From the NCBI RefSeq assembly GCF_001687335.1, contig NZ_MAGO01000001.1, positions 248,001 to 312,000 on the forward strand: DNA of 64,000 nt. Reading direction: 5' to 3'. Under the pieces are notes generated by a model. It was not told the DNA's origin and did not search any database. It saw only the letters and a program-made list of their open reading frames with translations. The stretch is from Dissulfuribacter thermophilus (GTDB taxonomy: Bacteria; Desulfobacterota; Dissulfuribacteria; Dissulfuribacterales; Dissulfuribacteraceae). This document shows positions 41,392 to 50,748 of the stretch, one piece after another (the stretch's first letter is position 1; every line of letters begins with the position of its first letter). Position numbers and translations under genes: made by a program.

Positions 41392-43002
41392 TTACACTTC
41401 TTTTCGGATGGGCTTGAATGCGCTAGGATCAATGCCGTATTTTTGAACCTTATAATTTATGATCCTAAGAGTTGTGCCCAATATTTTTGCGGCCTTAGAC
41501 TGATTTCCCTTGGCTTCTCTTAAGGCATCCAAAATTAATTCCTTTTCAAAGTCTTCTACCCGTTTTTTAAGTGATGTATTTTTTTTATCCCTCTGTTGTT
41601 CAGATGACAAGGTCATTATTGTAGGGGGCAGGTGATGAGACCTTATAGTGTCTTCATCACAGATCAATACTGCACGTTCAATACAGTTTTCAAGTTCCCT
41701 AATATTCCCTGGCCAGTGATATTGGATGAGGAGATCAATGGCAGAAGTAGAGATCCTCTTTATCTTTTTGTTGTTCTCGGAGGCAAATTTTTCCAAGAAA
41801 TGCTCTGCAAGTAGTAGTATATCTGTTTTTCTTTCACGAAGTGGAGGAATGTAAATAGGAAATACATTAAGTCTATAATATAGATCTTCTCTGAACTGGC
41901 CCTGTTCAAGTGCACGTTCAAGGTCCTTGTTCGTAGCAGCAATTATCCTCACGTCGCATTTTATGGATTTTTGTCCTCCTACTCGTTGAAATTCCCTGTC
42001 CTGAATGACATTTAGGAGTTTCACCTGCACTGAATGCGGGAGTTCACCAATTTCATCCAAGAATATGGTCCCCTTGTGGGCCTGTTCAAAACGTCCTTTT
42101 TTGGTCTGAATGGCCCCGGTAAATGCCCCTCTTTCATGGCCGAATAGCTCTGATTCTACCAATGATTCAGGTAGTGCAGAGCAATTCACTGTAACAAAAG
42201 GTCCCTTGGCCCTTGGGCTGTTGTAGTGGATGGCCTTTGCAATCATGCTTTTGCCTGTGCCGCTTTCCCCACGCAACAGCACAGTGGCATTACTTTGAGA
42301 TACCCTGTGGGCCATTTCAAAGACCTCTTGCATTCTGGTGCTTTTGCCTATGAGTTTTCCGAAACTGTAGCGTTCCTTTAGGGCTATTTTTAATTGTCTG
42401 TTTTCCTCTAGTAGGTTTTCACGTTCGTAATTTGCCTCTTGAAGCTTTTTGACACTTTGCGCAATAAGCCCACTAATGATTGTCAGGAGTCTCAGGTCCT
42501 CTTCAAGCCCCTTTTCTCCGGAAAATTTTCTGTCGACGCTGAGGGCACCAATCACCACATCCCCTGCCTTTATTGGGACGCAGATAAAGGAAAGTTCATC
42601 TTTGTCTCGTTCTTTTCTGCTCCTTGTCTTATTGAGAAACCTTGGGTCCTCACTGATTCTAGGCACTATTATGGGCTCGCCTGTAGCCACAACTGTGCCT
42701 GTTATACCCTCACCAAGTTTGTATCGCCCCCGCTGTTTTGCTTTATGAGTAAGCCCTTTTGCCGCTTCAATCTGAAGTTCCTGGGTCTTTGGGTTAAAAA
42801 TGGTGATAGTACCCCGTTCCATGCCTGCTCTGTGTGCGAGGATGTCTAGGATATCCCTAAGGGCCTTTTTTATGTCTAATGTGCTGGATAGGGCCCTGGT
42901 AACCTCATACAGGCATGTAAGTTCACGTATGGCCTTTTCTGGGTCCTTTATTGGGTCCTGGCTAAAGATGTCTTGTTTATAATTTATTGTTTCTGCTAGC
43001 AT
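41392..43002 (-). CDS. Sigma-54 dependent transcriptional activator, NifA-like (GAF-AAA-Fis)
   Basis: A GAF sensor domain (about residues 30-180 from the start used) is followed by the AAA+ ATPase with Walker A GESGTGKS, the sigma-54 contact loop GAFTGA, Walker B TIFLDEIGEL, and the arginine finger region. The C-terminal Fis-type helix-turn-helix reads NQSKAAKILGTT. The start used begins MLAETINYK; an in-frame ATG 114 bases upstream is possible, and neither has a clear ribosome site. The GAF ligand is unknown. A regulator of this class is needed by the pilin promoter but this one need not be it. Confidence 0.9.
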   Translation of the reverse strand: MLAETINYKQDIFSQDPIKDPEKAIRELTCLYEVTRALSSTLDIKKALRDILDILAHRAGMERGTITIFNPKTQELQIEAAKGLTHKAKQRGRYKLGEGITGTVVATGEPIIVPRISEDPRFLNKTRSRKERDKDELSFICVPIKAGDVVIGALSVDRKFSGEKGLEEDLRLLTIISGLIAQSVKKLQEANYERENLLEENRQLKIALKERYSFGKLIGKSTRMQEVFEMAHRVSQSNATVLLRGESGTGKSMIAKAIHYNSPRAKGPFVTVNCSALPESLVESELFGHERGAFTGAIQTKKGRFEQAHKGTIFLDEIGELPHSVQVKLLNVIQDREFQRVGGQKSIKCDVRIIAATNKDLERALEQGQFREDLYYRLNVFPIYIPPLRERKTDILLLAEHFLEKFASENNKKIKRISTSAIDLLIQYHWPGNIRELENCIERAVLICDEDTIRSHHLPPTIMTLSSEQQRDKKNTSLKKRVEDFEKELILDALREAKGNQSKAAKILGTTLRIINYKVQKYGIDPSAFKPIRKEV

Positions 43003-43050
43003 AGAAGTAGATTTTGCAATATTTTTACAAAAATGTAAAGGACAGTTGTG

Positions 43051-43079
43051 TTGACATTCTAGTTGGGTATCCCCATAAT
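43051..43079 (+). promoter_or_regulatory. Strong sigma-70-like promoter in the spacer before fbp
   Basis: TTGACA (43051-43056) and CATAAT (43074-43079) with a 17-base spacer. The predicted transcript would start near 43086, leaving about 284 bases before the fbp ATG. Confidence 0.6.
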
Positions 43080-43085
43080 AGAAGA

Positions 43086-43247
43086 TTGAAGTTTGACTTA
43101 AGGTTAAATATGACATCTTTAAGAGGGGAATACCTCGATGACAAATCAGATTTTAGAATAAAAAAACAAAGATCTGTAACTTCTTTCAGGATGGGGTAGA
43201 GGCAATTAGGTTAAAGAAGCTCGTCTGTAATTGCTTACAACTTTTTA
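43086..43247 (+). ncRNA. Candidate small RNA or long leader upstream of fbp
   Basis: Between the promoter above and fbp, AGGCAATTA (43200-43208) pairs with TAATTGCTT (43228-43236) in a 9-bp stem with one G-T pair, and ACAACTTTTT follows. This could terminate a short RNA or attenuate fbp transcription. No open frame with a ribosome site is seen inside. The whole call is a reading of sequence, with no known family matched. Confidence 0.35.
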
Positions 43248-43369
43248 ATAATGCCACATATCAAAAGCCCGTACAATAAAATGCATCGATTTCACAATCA
43301 TAATGTAGTTAACTGTAAAAGGTGGGGATCTTTTGCCAAAATTTGAGATTTTTTCATAGGAGGTACGTA

Positions 43370-44383
43370 ATGGAAGGAATAGGCATTAGCGTCATAGAAC
43401 ATCTGCTGATTCATCAAAAGGAATCACCCGCGGCAACTGGCCAATTCACTAGGCTATTAAGCGAGCTCATATTCTCTGCAAAGATAATTTCACGAGAGGT
43501 AAATAAGGCAGGCTTGGTTGATATTCTTGGGCTTACTGGCGACATAAACGTGCAGGGAGAGCAGGTCAGAAAACTAGATGATTTTGCAAATAAGGTCTTG
43601 ATCTATAGGATGCAGAGGGCAGGAGTGCTCTGTGCTATGGCATCAGAAGAAAATGCAGACATTATAGAGGTACCTGATAATCTGCCAAAGGGAAACTACA
43701 TACTTGTCTTCGATCCGTTAGATGGATCCTCCAATATTGACGCAAACGTAAATATAGGCACTATTTTTTCTATATATAGAAAAGTCTCTGATAGGTCTTA
43801 TGTAACTTTAGAAGATTTTTTGAGGAAGGGTGCTGAGCAGGTGGCTGCAGGCTATTTTATATATGGCCCTAGCACCATGCTGGTTTATACCACTGGAAAT
43901 GGGGTAAATGGGTTTACTCTAGATCCGTCAGTAGGAGAATTTCTGCTTTCACACCCAGATATTAAAATTCCTGAAGTGGGAAAGGTGTATTCCGTCAATG
44001 AGGCCTATACCTGTTATTGGGATGAACCCACAAAGCGAGTTGTAGAATACTTCAAGAGCCCAGACAATGAGAGGGGTAAGCCATATGGAGCTAGATATAT
44101 TGGTTCTCTTGTAGCTGATTTCCATAGAAATCTATTATATGGCGGTATTTTTATGTATCCTGCAGACAAGCGTGATCCGGCAAAACCCAGGGGAAAGCTA
44201 AGGCTCCTTTGTGAAGCCGCTCCGTTGGCCTTTGTAGTAGAACAGGCAGGTGGGGCTGCCACCGATGGAAAAGATCGTATACTGGACATAAAGGCAACAG
44301 CACTCCATGAAAGAGTACCTCTTTTCATAGGTAGTAAGAAAGATGTTGAGAAGGCCACAGCGATTATGCAGGGAAAGGCATAA
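43370..44383 (+). CDS. fbp: Class I fructose-1,6-bisphosphatase
   Basis: Gluconeogenic phosphatase. The metal-binding [10 protein letters not shown] motif is at about residues 113-122, and [20 protein letters not shown] holds the substrate pocket. [19 protein letters not shown] is the C-terminal signature. AGGAGG about 7 bases before the ATG sets the start; 337 residues is usual. It has a separate upstream region divergent from the activator gene and no downstream operon partner is obvious. Confidence 0.97.
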   Translation: MEGIGISVIEHLLIHQKESPAATGQFTRLLSELIFSAKIISREVNKAGLVDILGLTGDINVQGEQVRKLDDFANKVLIYRMQRAGVLCAMASEENADIIEVPDNLPKGNYILVFDPLDGSSNIDANVNIGTIFSIYRKVSDRSYVTLEDFLRKGAEQVAAGYFIYGPSTMLVYTTGNGVNGFTLDPSVGEFLLSHPDIKIPEVGKVYSVNEAYTCYWDEPTKRVVEYFKSPDNERGKPYGARYIGSLVADFHRNLLYGGIFMYPADKRDPAKPRGKLRLLCEAAPLAFVVEQAGGAATDGKDRILDIKATALHERVPLFIGSKKDVEKATAIMQGKA

Positions 44384-44535
44384 ACTCAAACTATATGCTT
44401 TAAACTCTAAATAAAAGTCTTTTAAAACGGAAAATGAATGTTGTGTTAAAAATGAACAATGTAACCAATCATGTCGATAATAACATTCGTCAGCTAAAAG
44501 TATATAAAAAAATGTTTAAGGAGGAAAAATAGACT

Positions 44536-45387
44536 ATGGTAAATGTCTTCAAGACATTTTTACTCCTGGCAGCACTGACAGCCCTTTTTATGTTTATAGG
44601 AGAGGCCCTAGGGGGCAGGACTGGAATGATTATGGCGCTTATGTTAGCCATGGTCATGAATTTTTTCGCCTACTGGTTTAGTGATAAAATGGCCCTTGCC
44701 ATGAGTGGCGCAACACCAGTATCTGAGGCTGAGGCGCCAGAGTTACATCAAATGGTGGAAATCCTTTCTCAAAAGGCAGGCATCCCTAAACCAAAAGTAT
44801 ATATTATCCCACAGGAGACTCCTAATGCATTTGCAACAGGAAGAAATCCAAATCACGCTGCTGTTGCTGTAACAGCAGGGATAATGAGGATCCTCTCCAA
44901 GGAGGAGCTCATGGGAGTGCTGAGTCATGAGCTCGCTCACATAAAAAATAGGGATATCCTCATTAGCAGTATAGCGGCAGTACTTGCTGGTGCCATCAGT
45001 TATTTGGCAAATATGGCCCAGTGGGGACTGATGTTTGGCGGCCTTGGTGGAAGCGATGATGAAGATGGCAATCCGTTGGGCATTATTGGGGTCATAATTA
45101 TGATGATACTTGCTCCAATTGCTGCAATGCTTATCCAGATGGCAATATCAAGGAGCAGAGAATATTTAGCAGATGCCACAGGAGCTAGGATACTTGGAGA
45201 TCCTGTACCCCTTGCAAGTGCCCTCAAACGTCTAGAAGAATGGAACCACAGGCTTCCAATGGCAGTAAATCCAGCAACAGCTCAGATGTATATCGTAAAT
45301 CCACTGAGATCTGGCAATATTATGCATCTGTTCAGCACTCATCCACCTATAGAAGAGCGCATAAAAAAGTTACTTTCCATGAAATAA
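44536..45387 (+). CDS. htpX: HtpX membrane metalloprotease
   Basis: Inner-membrane M48 protease involved in membrane-protein quality control. Two N-terminal membrane segments (about 5-45) come before the zinc motif HELAH at 131-135, two more hydrophobic segments, and the Glu in [11 protein letters not shown]. The C-terminal half ends in [13 protein letters not shown], typical for HtpX. AAGGAGG precedes the ATG by 9 bases. 283 residues. Confidence 0.97.
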   Translation: MVNVFKTFLLLAALTALFMFIGEALGGRTGMIMALMLAMVMNFFAYWFSDKMALAMSGATPVSEAEAPELHQMVEILSQKAGIPKPKVYIIPQETPNAFATGRNPNHAAVAVTAGIMRILSKEELMGVLSHELAHIKNRDILISSIAAVLAGAISYLANMAQWGLMFGGLGGSDDEDGNPLGIIGVIIMMILAPIAAMLIQMAISRSREYLADATGARILGDPVPLASALKRLEEWNHRLPMAVNPATAQMYIVNPLRSGNIMHLFSTHPPIEERIKKLLSMK

Positions 45388-45394
45388 GTCTTGA

Positions 45395-46303
45395 GTGGTA
45401 AACATTGTGTCTCCCTGGTTCGGGCTTGCCCTTATAGCTGCCCTTTCAACTGCAATTACAGATACAATTTTAAAGGGCGCTTTAAGCAAGCTCGAACCAG
45501 GGGAAATGGCGTTGGTGCGATTCTTGGCACCACTGCCATTGCTTTTGCCATCTATATTCCTGCAAGATATCCCAAGACTCGATTTCCGGTTCTGGCTCAC
45601 CTTAACTAGTTTGGTCCCATTAGAGATACTCGCGATGCTCCTTTATATGAAGGCCCTCAGGATGTCTGAGATGTCTCTTAGCATCCCAATGCTCGCCTTT
45701 ACTCCGAGTTTTATCGTTGTTACCGGTTGGCTCATACTGGGTGAGACGGTTAGTACAAGGGGATTTTGGGGGATTATGAGTACTGTTTTCGGGGCATATT
45801 TACTACATTTGACCCCTGGGAAATCAGGGCCTTTTGAGCCTTTTAGGGCGCTTTTAAATCATAAAGGCTCTAGGTATATGTTGGCGGTATCGCTTATTTA
45901 CAGTGTGACTTCATGTTTGGGAAAGAGGGCAATATTGTATTCATCTCCCCTTTTTTTTGCCCCATTTTATTTTTCATTCCTGGGCATAATTGTTCCCCTA
46001 TTTTTCTCCCTTTATTGGAATGAAAATGCTCTAAATAGATTGGGAGCTAAGTTTGTAAATGGCGGGATTAGGATGTGGGGTGCAGTTATAAGCATTGGAA
46101 TCTTACAATCTATTATGGTATATTCCCATATGCTATCAATAAGTCTTTCAAATGCTGCCTATATGATAGCTGTGAAGAGAACGAGTCTACTATTTAGCAT
46201 ATTATTTGGCGCCATTTTTTTTAAGGAGGGCCCGCTTCTACCCCGGGGTATTGGTGGGATATTTATGCTTTTAGGAGTGTATTTGGTAGCGACTTCTAAG
46301 TAA
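45395..46303 (+). CDS. EamA/DMT-family transporter
   Basis: A 302-residue inner-membrane protein with ten predicted hydrophobic segments arranged as two EamA repeats, each opening with a hydrophobic block (LIAALSTAITDTILKGAL and VSLIYSVTSCLGKRAIL). Starts at GTG, 7 bases after htpX. Substrate cannot be told from sequence; members export metabolites or amino acids. Followed 13 bases later by a radical SAM gene. Confidence 0.88.
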   Translation: MVNIVSPWFGLALIAALSTAITDTILKGALSKLEPGEMALVRFLAPLPLLLPSIFLQDIPRLDFRFWLTLTSLVPLEILAMLLYMKALRMSEMSLSIPMLAFTPSFIVVTGWLILGETVSTRGFWGIMSTVFGAYLLHLTPGKSGPFEPFRALLNHKGSRYMLAVSLIYSVTSCLGKRAILYSSPLFFAPFYFSFLGIIVPLFFSLYWNENALNRLGAKFVNGGIRMWGAVISIGILQSIMVYSHMLSISLSNAAYMIAVKRTSLLFSILFGAIFFKEGPLLPRGIGGIFMLLGVYLVATSK

Positions 46304-46316
46304 TGGAAAAATCATT

Positions 46317-48080
46317 ATGAAGTGTGTCCTTATTGCCCCGCCATGGCCGTTATTTAATAGGCCTTCAATCCAGTTGGCCTGCCTTAGCGCATTTCTCAAG
46401 AGACACGTTCCAGAGATTGGCTGCGCGGTCTTTCATCCGTACTTAGAACTTTATCAAAAGATTGGGCTCAGGCTCTATGATGTTATTTCAGAGTCTAGCT
46501 GGATAAGCGAGGCCTTTGGTGGAATGTTGCTTGAACCAGGCCATGAGCAAAGCCAGATCTGGCTTATAAAAAAGAGCCTTGGGAGGCGCTCAAGGAGAAG
46601 GCTATTCAATTCTTCAAAAGAAATCCTCAAGGTGAGAGACTGTTTAAAGGAGACCCTAGATGTTTTTTTAGAAAGACATGATTGGTCTCAATATGATCTT
46701 TGTGGGATTACAGTGAGCCTTAATCAGCTTACCTCTGGGTTATATCTTGCAAGAGAGATTAAGGCACTTGCTCCAAGCATTAAGGTTGTTATTGGAGGGG
46801 CAGGTGTTCCAGAGGAAGTGGGACAAGAATTATTATCTCAATTTGAATTTATTGACTATATAGTAAGCGGTGAGGGAGAAAAGGGGCTTTTGGAGATTGT
46901 TGAGGGGATAAAGAAGGGCAAACCAGCTCAACGAGGAGTAATCCGTGGTGAGATAATTGAGGATTTAAATGAACTGCCAATACCAGACTTCACCCCCTAT
47001 TTTGCCGAGTTGGCAACTCTTCGCCCCTCTTTACGGTTTTCTCCAGTCATACCCGTAGAATTTTCAAGGGGATGCTTTTGGGGGAGATGTTCATTTTGCA
47101 ATCTAAATGTTCAGTGGAAGGGCTACAGGCGCAAGTCCTGGCAGAGGCTACTAAAAGAGGTGGACTTCCTTTCTAAGAGATATAAGACCTTAGATTTTGC
47201 ATTCATGGACAATGCCCTTCCTCCAAAAGAGGCCAAGGAATTCTTTGATCAAGTTTCTTTATTGGGAAGAGATTTCAATTTCTTTGGGGAACTTAGGGCC
47301 TCTTTTTCGAGAAAAGATGCCCATTTGATGAAAAAGGCCGGTCTAAATATTGTACAGGTTGGAATTGAGGCACTGAGTAATAGTTTGTTGAAGCGCCTTA
47401 GGAAAGGAAGGACGGTAATGGACAATTTGGCCTCAATGCGGCATCTCCTTGAGGCAGGTATAGAATTACAGGGAAACCTTATAATGGACTTCCCCGGGAC
47501 CTCTCAAGAAGAGGTCGAAGAGACCCTCAGCATTTTAAAGTATGCTAAGTATTTTAGGCCACTTAAGCCAGTATCCTTTTGGCTTGGCTACGGTAGCCCC
47601 GTGTTTAATGATCCAAAATCTTTTGGAATAAAGGCTAAAAGACCCCATCGGTTCTATTCTAGGATTTTCCCAGGTCGCACTTTTGATGTGACAATGGTGT
47701 GTGAATACAGCGGGACTCTAAAACAGGATAGAATGCTCTGGAAACAAGTTAGGGAATATATACAGGACTGGCAAAAATATTGGGTTGATGCATCGAAAAA
47801 TGGTCCACCTCTAAGTTTTAGGGACGGAGGTGATTTTGTCCTAATCAGGCAGGTTATGTCACAGGGCCAGGTGCTTCACCATAGATTATCACAGGCCTCG
47901 AGGTCAATCTTCTTAGATACCCTTGAACCTATAGCCTTGGAAGAGCTCATCCAGCGTCATTCAGGGATTTCACCAGAGAAGATCCTGTCCTTTTTAAAGG
48001 AACTTCAACAAAAGGAACTGATATATTGTGATGGAAATAAAGTGCTCGGATTGCCCGTACGAATAAGGGAAAAATGGTAA
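46317..48080 (+). CDS. B12-binding-domain radical SAM protein
   Basis: The first ~200 residues look like a Rossmann cobalamin-binding domain (VVIGGAGVPEE near 160, DYIVSGEGEKGLLEIVEG near 180), although the DxHxxG cobalamin motif is not evident. The radical SAM core follows: SRGCFWGRCSFCN with C253, C258 and C261 (CX4CX2C, one residue wider than the classical CX3CX2C). GIEALSNSLLKRLRKGRT and GNLIMDFPGTSQEEVEETL are typical later blocks. The ~120-residue C-terminus is unassigned. Product and substrate are unknown. Confidence 0.85.
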   Translation: MKCVLIAPPWPLFNRPSIQLACLSAFLKRHVPEIGCAVFHPYLELYQKIGLRLYDVISESSWISEAFGGMLLEPGHEQSQIWLIKKSLGRRSRRRLFNSSKEILKVRDCLKETLDVFLERHDWSQYDLCGITVSLNQLTSGLYLAREIKALAPSIKVVIGGAGVPEEVGQELLSQFEFIDYIVSGEGEKGLLEIVEGIKKGKPAQRGVIRGEIIEDLNELPIPDFTPYFAELATLRPSLRFSPVIPVEFSRGCFWGRCSFCNLNVQWKGYRRKSWQRLLKEVDFLSKRYKTLDFAFMDNALPPKEAKEFFDQVSLLGRDFNFFGELRASFSRKDAHLMKKAGLNIVQVGIEALSNSLLKRLRKGRTVMDNLASMRHLLEAGIELQGNLIMDFPGTSQEEVEETLSILKYAKYFRPLKPVSFWLGYGSPVFNDPKSFGIKAKRPHRFYSRIFPGRTFDVTMVCEYSGTLKQDRMLWKQVREYIQDWQKYWVDASKNGPPLSFRDGGDFVLIRQVMSQGQVLHHRLSQASRSIFLDTLEPIALEELIQRHSGISPEKILSFLKELQQKELIYCDGNKVLGLPVRIREKW

Positions 48081-48220
48081 CTTTTGAGTTAAAATCCTAA
48101 GTAGAGACCAAAATGCTTATTTGGATTCATTCTTTCATTTTTGGCTGTTACCTATGGTCTCCAAGAGGCTGAGTTGTTACGAAAAATGCCTTTGAAAATA
48201 GTCATACGGAGAATACATGG

Positions 48221-49054
48221 ATGGCAAAAGATTGTATGAATTCTGCATGGTTTAAAGAACATAGGGACTTTTTTGTAACCAGAGTCGTCCAAGACTTTCT
48301 CAAGTCCTATGCTTATTTGGCGAGTCTTGAAGATGCCTTTTTTCAAAAGGAACCTCTTTTTAGACAGCTCAATGAGCTTGTTGGGAATCAAGAGGAAAAA
48401 GGGATATTGTGGCGTCTTAAAGACAGGTGTCATCAATTGTGGAGAGATATTGATCCAGATGTTGACCCAGATGCCTTCTTTTTTGATTGGATGGTAGGCA
48501 CGCTCTTTCACGAGGCAATGAAATTAAAAGAAAACGCCTATATGTTGGAACGATATGCACCATCTTATGAGATAGCTCTCATGAAGGTACCAGATGATTC
48601 CAATAGCAGAAAATATAAGCGATTTTTTGAGGAGACCCTTCAAGATATGGATCGAGGCATGGAGAGGATTAGATGCCTATATAAAAATGCCGCTCAAAGA
48701 CTCCTACATTTGATAAAGAGAGAGCGTGAAAATGGGATATTAATTCGAATGCTGTTGGAAGACATAGAGCGCGCCCAGAAATTTCTCATGGAAAAAGGCG
48801 ATTGTCTCCTGTCTTGGCTATTTCCAGAAGGTATACACCTTGCTTATCTAATTGCAGGAGAAAGTTACCTTGAAGGGGGATGGTACGTGGAGGCACGTAT
48901 GTCTTTTGAGGAAGTCTTAAAGATCGCCCCCGATTGTTATGAGGCAAAAAAGGGGCTACAACTGCTGGAAAAACGATTAAAAGAAATGGCCCTATATGGA
49001 GCAGGTTATTTGGTAAAAGATAGGGTCAAACTAGTATCTTGTACTAGCTCATAA
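48221..49054 (+). CDS. Hypothetical helical protein with a TPR-like end
   Basis: A 277-residue cytoplasmic protein with no signal or membrane segments. Most is alpha-helical and charged; residues about 205-245 (HLAYLIAGESYLEGGWYVEARMSF, then CYEAKKGLQLLEK) resemble a TPR unit. The family is not recognised. GGAG 9 bases before the ATG supports the start; another ATG lies 4 bases earlier out of frame. It follows the radical SAM gene by 140 bases, and its end overlaps the convergent response regulator by 11 bases. Confidence 0.72.
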   Translation: MAKDCMNSAWFKEHRDFFVTRVVQDFLKSYAYLASLEDAFFQKEPLFRQLNELVGNQEEKGILWRLKDRCHQLWRDIDPDVDPDAFFFDWMVGTLFHEAMKLKENAYMLERYAPSYEIALMKVPDDSNSRKYKRFFEETLQDMDRGMERIRCLYKNAAQRLLHLIKRERENGILIRMLLEDIERAQKFLMEKGDCLLSWLFPEGIHLAYLIAGESYLEGGWYVEARMSFEEVLKIAPDCYEAKKGLQLLEKRLKEMALYGAGYLVKDRVKLVSCTSS

Positions 49055-49679
49055 CCTTGTCTGATGAGATTATAGCCTTGGCAAGGTCTCTAAGCTTTAT
49101 GCGTTGGCGCCTGCTCTCCTTTTGCATCATGCTTAAGGCTTCCTCTTCGCTTATATTTAACCTTTTCATGAGGATACCTTTTGCCCTTTCAACCACCTTT
49201 CGAGATTCCAGTTCCTGAGACAGATTTTCAACTACGCCTTCAAGGGCATTGATCCTTTGGGCAGCAGAATATGCGAGTTCTACAGCAGGCACGAGATCAT
49301 CCAAATGAACTGGTTTTACCAGATATCCCAGTACTCCACTTTCCTTGGCCTTTTCTACAAGTTTCTGATCTGCATAGGCGGTTACAAGAACGATGGGAAT
49401 ATACCCTTTTCGATTATTCTGATTTATCCTTCTAGCAGCCTCAAGCCCATCCATTCTGGGCATCTTGATGTCCATGAGGATGAGGTCAGGTGTGGTCTTG
49501 ATTGCAAGGTCCATGGCTTGGATACCATCATGGGCCAAACCTACAATCCTGTAGCCAGCTTTTTCGAGGATGAGCTGAAAACCTTTGGCAACAGCAACAT
49601 CGTCTTCAGCTATGAGAATATTGATTCCTTTGGATGACAAAGGGACACCTAGTGAACCATCCACCTTTACCCACCACAC
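49044..49679 (-). CDS. ANTAR-domain response regulator
   Basis: An N-terminal receiver domain (INILIAEDDVAVAKG, acceptor Asp in LILMDIKMPRMDG, then PIVLVTAYADQ and LVKPVHLDDL) is joined to a C-terminal ANTAR RNA-binding domain (VVERAKGILMKRLNISEEEAL). ANTAR regulators work by antitermination on RNA hairpin pairs. The GTG start used is only 9 bases from the 3-prime end of tRNA-Gln; the true start may be an internal TTG near the receiver. A histidine kinase gene lies ~2 kb upstream on the same strand and may be its partner. Confidence 0.9.
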   Translation of the reverse strand: MWWVKVDGSLGVPLSSKGINILIAEDDVAVAKGFQLILEKAGYRIVGLAHDGIQAMDLAIKTTPDLILMDIKMPRMDGLEAARRINQNNRKGYIPIVLVTAYADQKLVEKAKESGVLGYLVKPVHLDDLVPAVELAYSAAQRINALEGVVENLSQELESRKVVERAKGILMKRLNISEEEALSMMQKESRRQRIKLRDLAKAIISSDKVMS

Positions 49680-49688
49680 AAAAAAAAC

Positions 49689-49762
49689 TGGCTGGGGGAC
49701 TAGGATTCGAACCTAGATAAGCAGATCCAGAGTCTGCTGTCCTGCCGTTAGACGATCCCCCA
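49689..49762 (-). tRNA. tRNA-Gln (anticodon CTG)
   Basis: A 74-base tRNA with the CCA encoded. Acceptor TGGGGGA pairs with TCCCCCA. The anticodon stem GCAGA/TCTGC encloses loop CTCTGGA with anticodon CTG. The T-loop is GGTTCGAATCC. It lies between the MEMO operon and the ANTAR regulator gene on the same strand. Confidence 0.96.
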
Positions 49763-49852
49763 GCAACGCCTCAATAGTAAAATAGGTTTTTGAAAAGTCA
49801 AGGGTGGCGATAGGATCAATTTGAGGTTTCTGTTCTAAACAGAAATTTTAAC

Positions 49853-49888
49853 CATTTCCCTCTCTGGAACTGGCCAGAGAGGGAAATG
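49853..49888. other. Perfect 15-bp hairpin
   Basis: CATTTCCCTCTCTGG and CCAGAGAGGGAAATG form a perfect 15-bp stem with a 6-base loop. It is about 50 bases past the stop codon of the minus-strand MEMO gene. There is no strong T-run on either side. A smaller stem, TTTCTGTT/AACAGAAA with a 3-base loop, lies next to it at 49827-49845. It may end or protect the operon transcript. Confidence 0.7.
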
Positions 49889-49941
49889 TACGTGTTTATC
49901 CGTTTGGATTTTTGGCTAATCTAAAATGGGGAATTTCAGTG

Positions 49942-50748
49942 TTATTGGATTATAAAACTCGAATATCCCACAACCTGCCTGTAGTCACCTGTGATGTCAC
50001 CACTGGTTGCATATTTGATGAGCCTGGCCTTTGTGGCTCCAAGGCCCATGGCAGCTACAAGGGTTACCACTGTTGGGATAAATCCACACATGGTAATTTG
50101 GTTTAATAATACCGTATTATATAGACCTTCAGGATCCATGGAAAGAATGCGTTCTATGGCCAGGCGGTCTTTTTCGTTGGCTACATCACCGGATTCGTAG
50201 TGGGTCATGTCAGTACTTGCCACAATGAGCACATCGAGGTCTGTCTCTGAAACGGCTCGACTGATAGCTTCTCCGAGCCTTCTGGATTCTTCGAATGAAA
50301 GACGAGAAAGGCAGATGGGGCAAATCTTTAAGTCATTTTGTTTGTACTGCAGGAATGGCACCTGGACTTCAAGGGAGTGTTCATAGAGGTGTGCCTCTAC
50401 GTCTTCTTCAGCTTCAGGATAATATTCAAGTATTCGTTTTGCCAACGGAGAATCGATTGCAACATCTCCCATGGGCATTTGCCATATACCTTCTGACATG
50501 ACAGAAATAGGCGCACCAAAGCCTGTATGATTGGGTCCAAGAATGATACAAGTAGGAGGAATCCTGATTTTTGAGAAAACGGCTCCTGCTACATGTCCTG
50601 AATACATATATCCAGCATGAGGTGATATGACTGCCACGGCCTTTTCATTGCCACTTTGATCTCCCATGAGTTTACCGATTTCATAGTGAAGCCTATCAGG
50701 ATCTCCAGGATAAAATTGGTCTGCAACAGCGGGTCTTCTTAAAATCAT
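49942..50748 (-). CDS. AmmeMemoRadiSam system protein B (MEMO family)
   Basis: A 268-residue MEMO-like protein of the family found with AmmeMemoRadiSam genes. RRPAVADQFYPGDPDRL opens the fold, ISPHAGYMYSGHVAGAV and GPNHTGFG carry the conserved His residues, and DMTHYESG follows. The family is related to extradiol dioxygenases but its reaction is not settled. It is the last gene of a minus-strand operon and its start overlaps the MscS gene by 4 bases. The companion AmmeMemoRadiSam A and radical SAM proteins are not next to it. Confidence 0.88.
   Translation of the reverse strand: MILRRPAVADQFYPGDPDRLHYEIGKLMGDQSGNEKAVAVISPHAGYMYSGHVAGAVFSKIRIPPTCIILGPNHTGFGAPISVMSEGIWQMPMGDVAIDSPLAKRILEYYPEAEEDVEAHLYEHSLEVQVPFLQYKQNDLKICPICLSRLSFEESRRLGEAISRAVSETDLDVLIVASTDMTHYESGDVANEKDRLAIERILSMDPEGLYNTVLLNQITMCGFIPTVVTLVAAMGLGATKARLIKYATSGDITGDYRQVVGYSSFIIQ

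Noticed and set aside
43014-43199. A small coding gene in the spacer before fbp
   Set aside because: No ribosome site and no recognisable protein pattern; the same stretch fits a promoter and RNA better.
49853-49888. The 15-bp hairpin as an ANTAR antitermination target
   Set aside because: ANTAR targets are two close hairpins with A at loop position 1 and G at position 4; this loop reads AACTGG on the plus strand and CCAGTT on the minus strand, and no suitable second stem was found.
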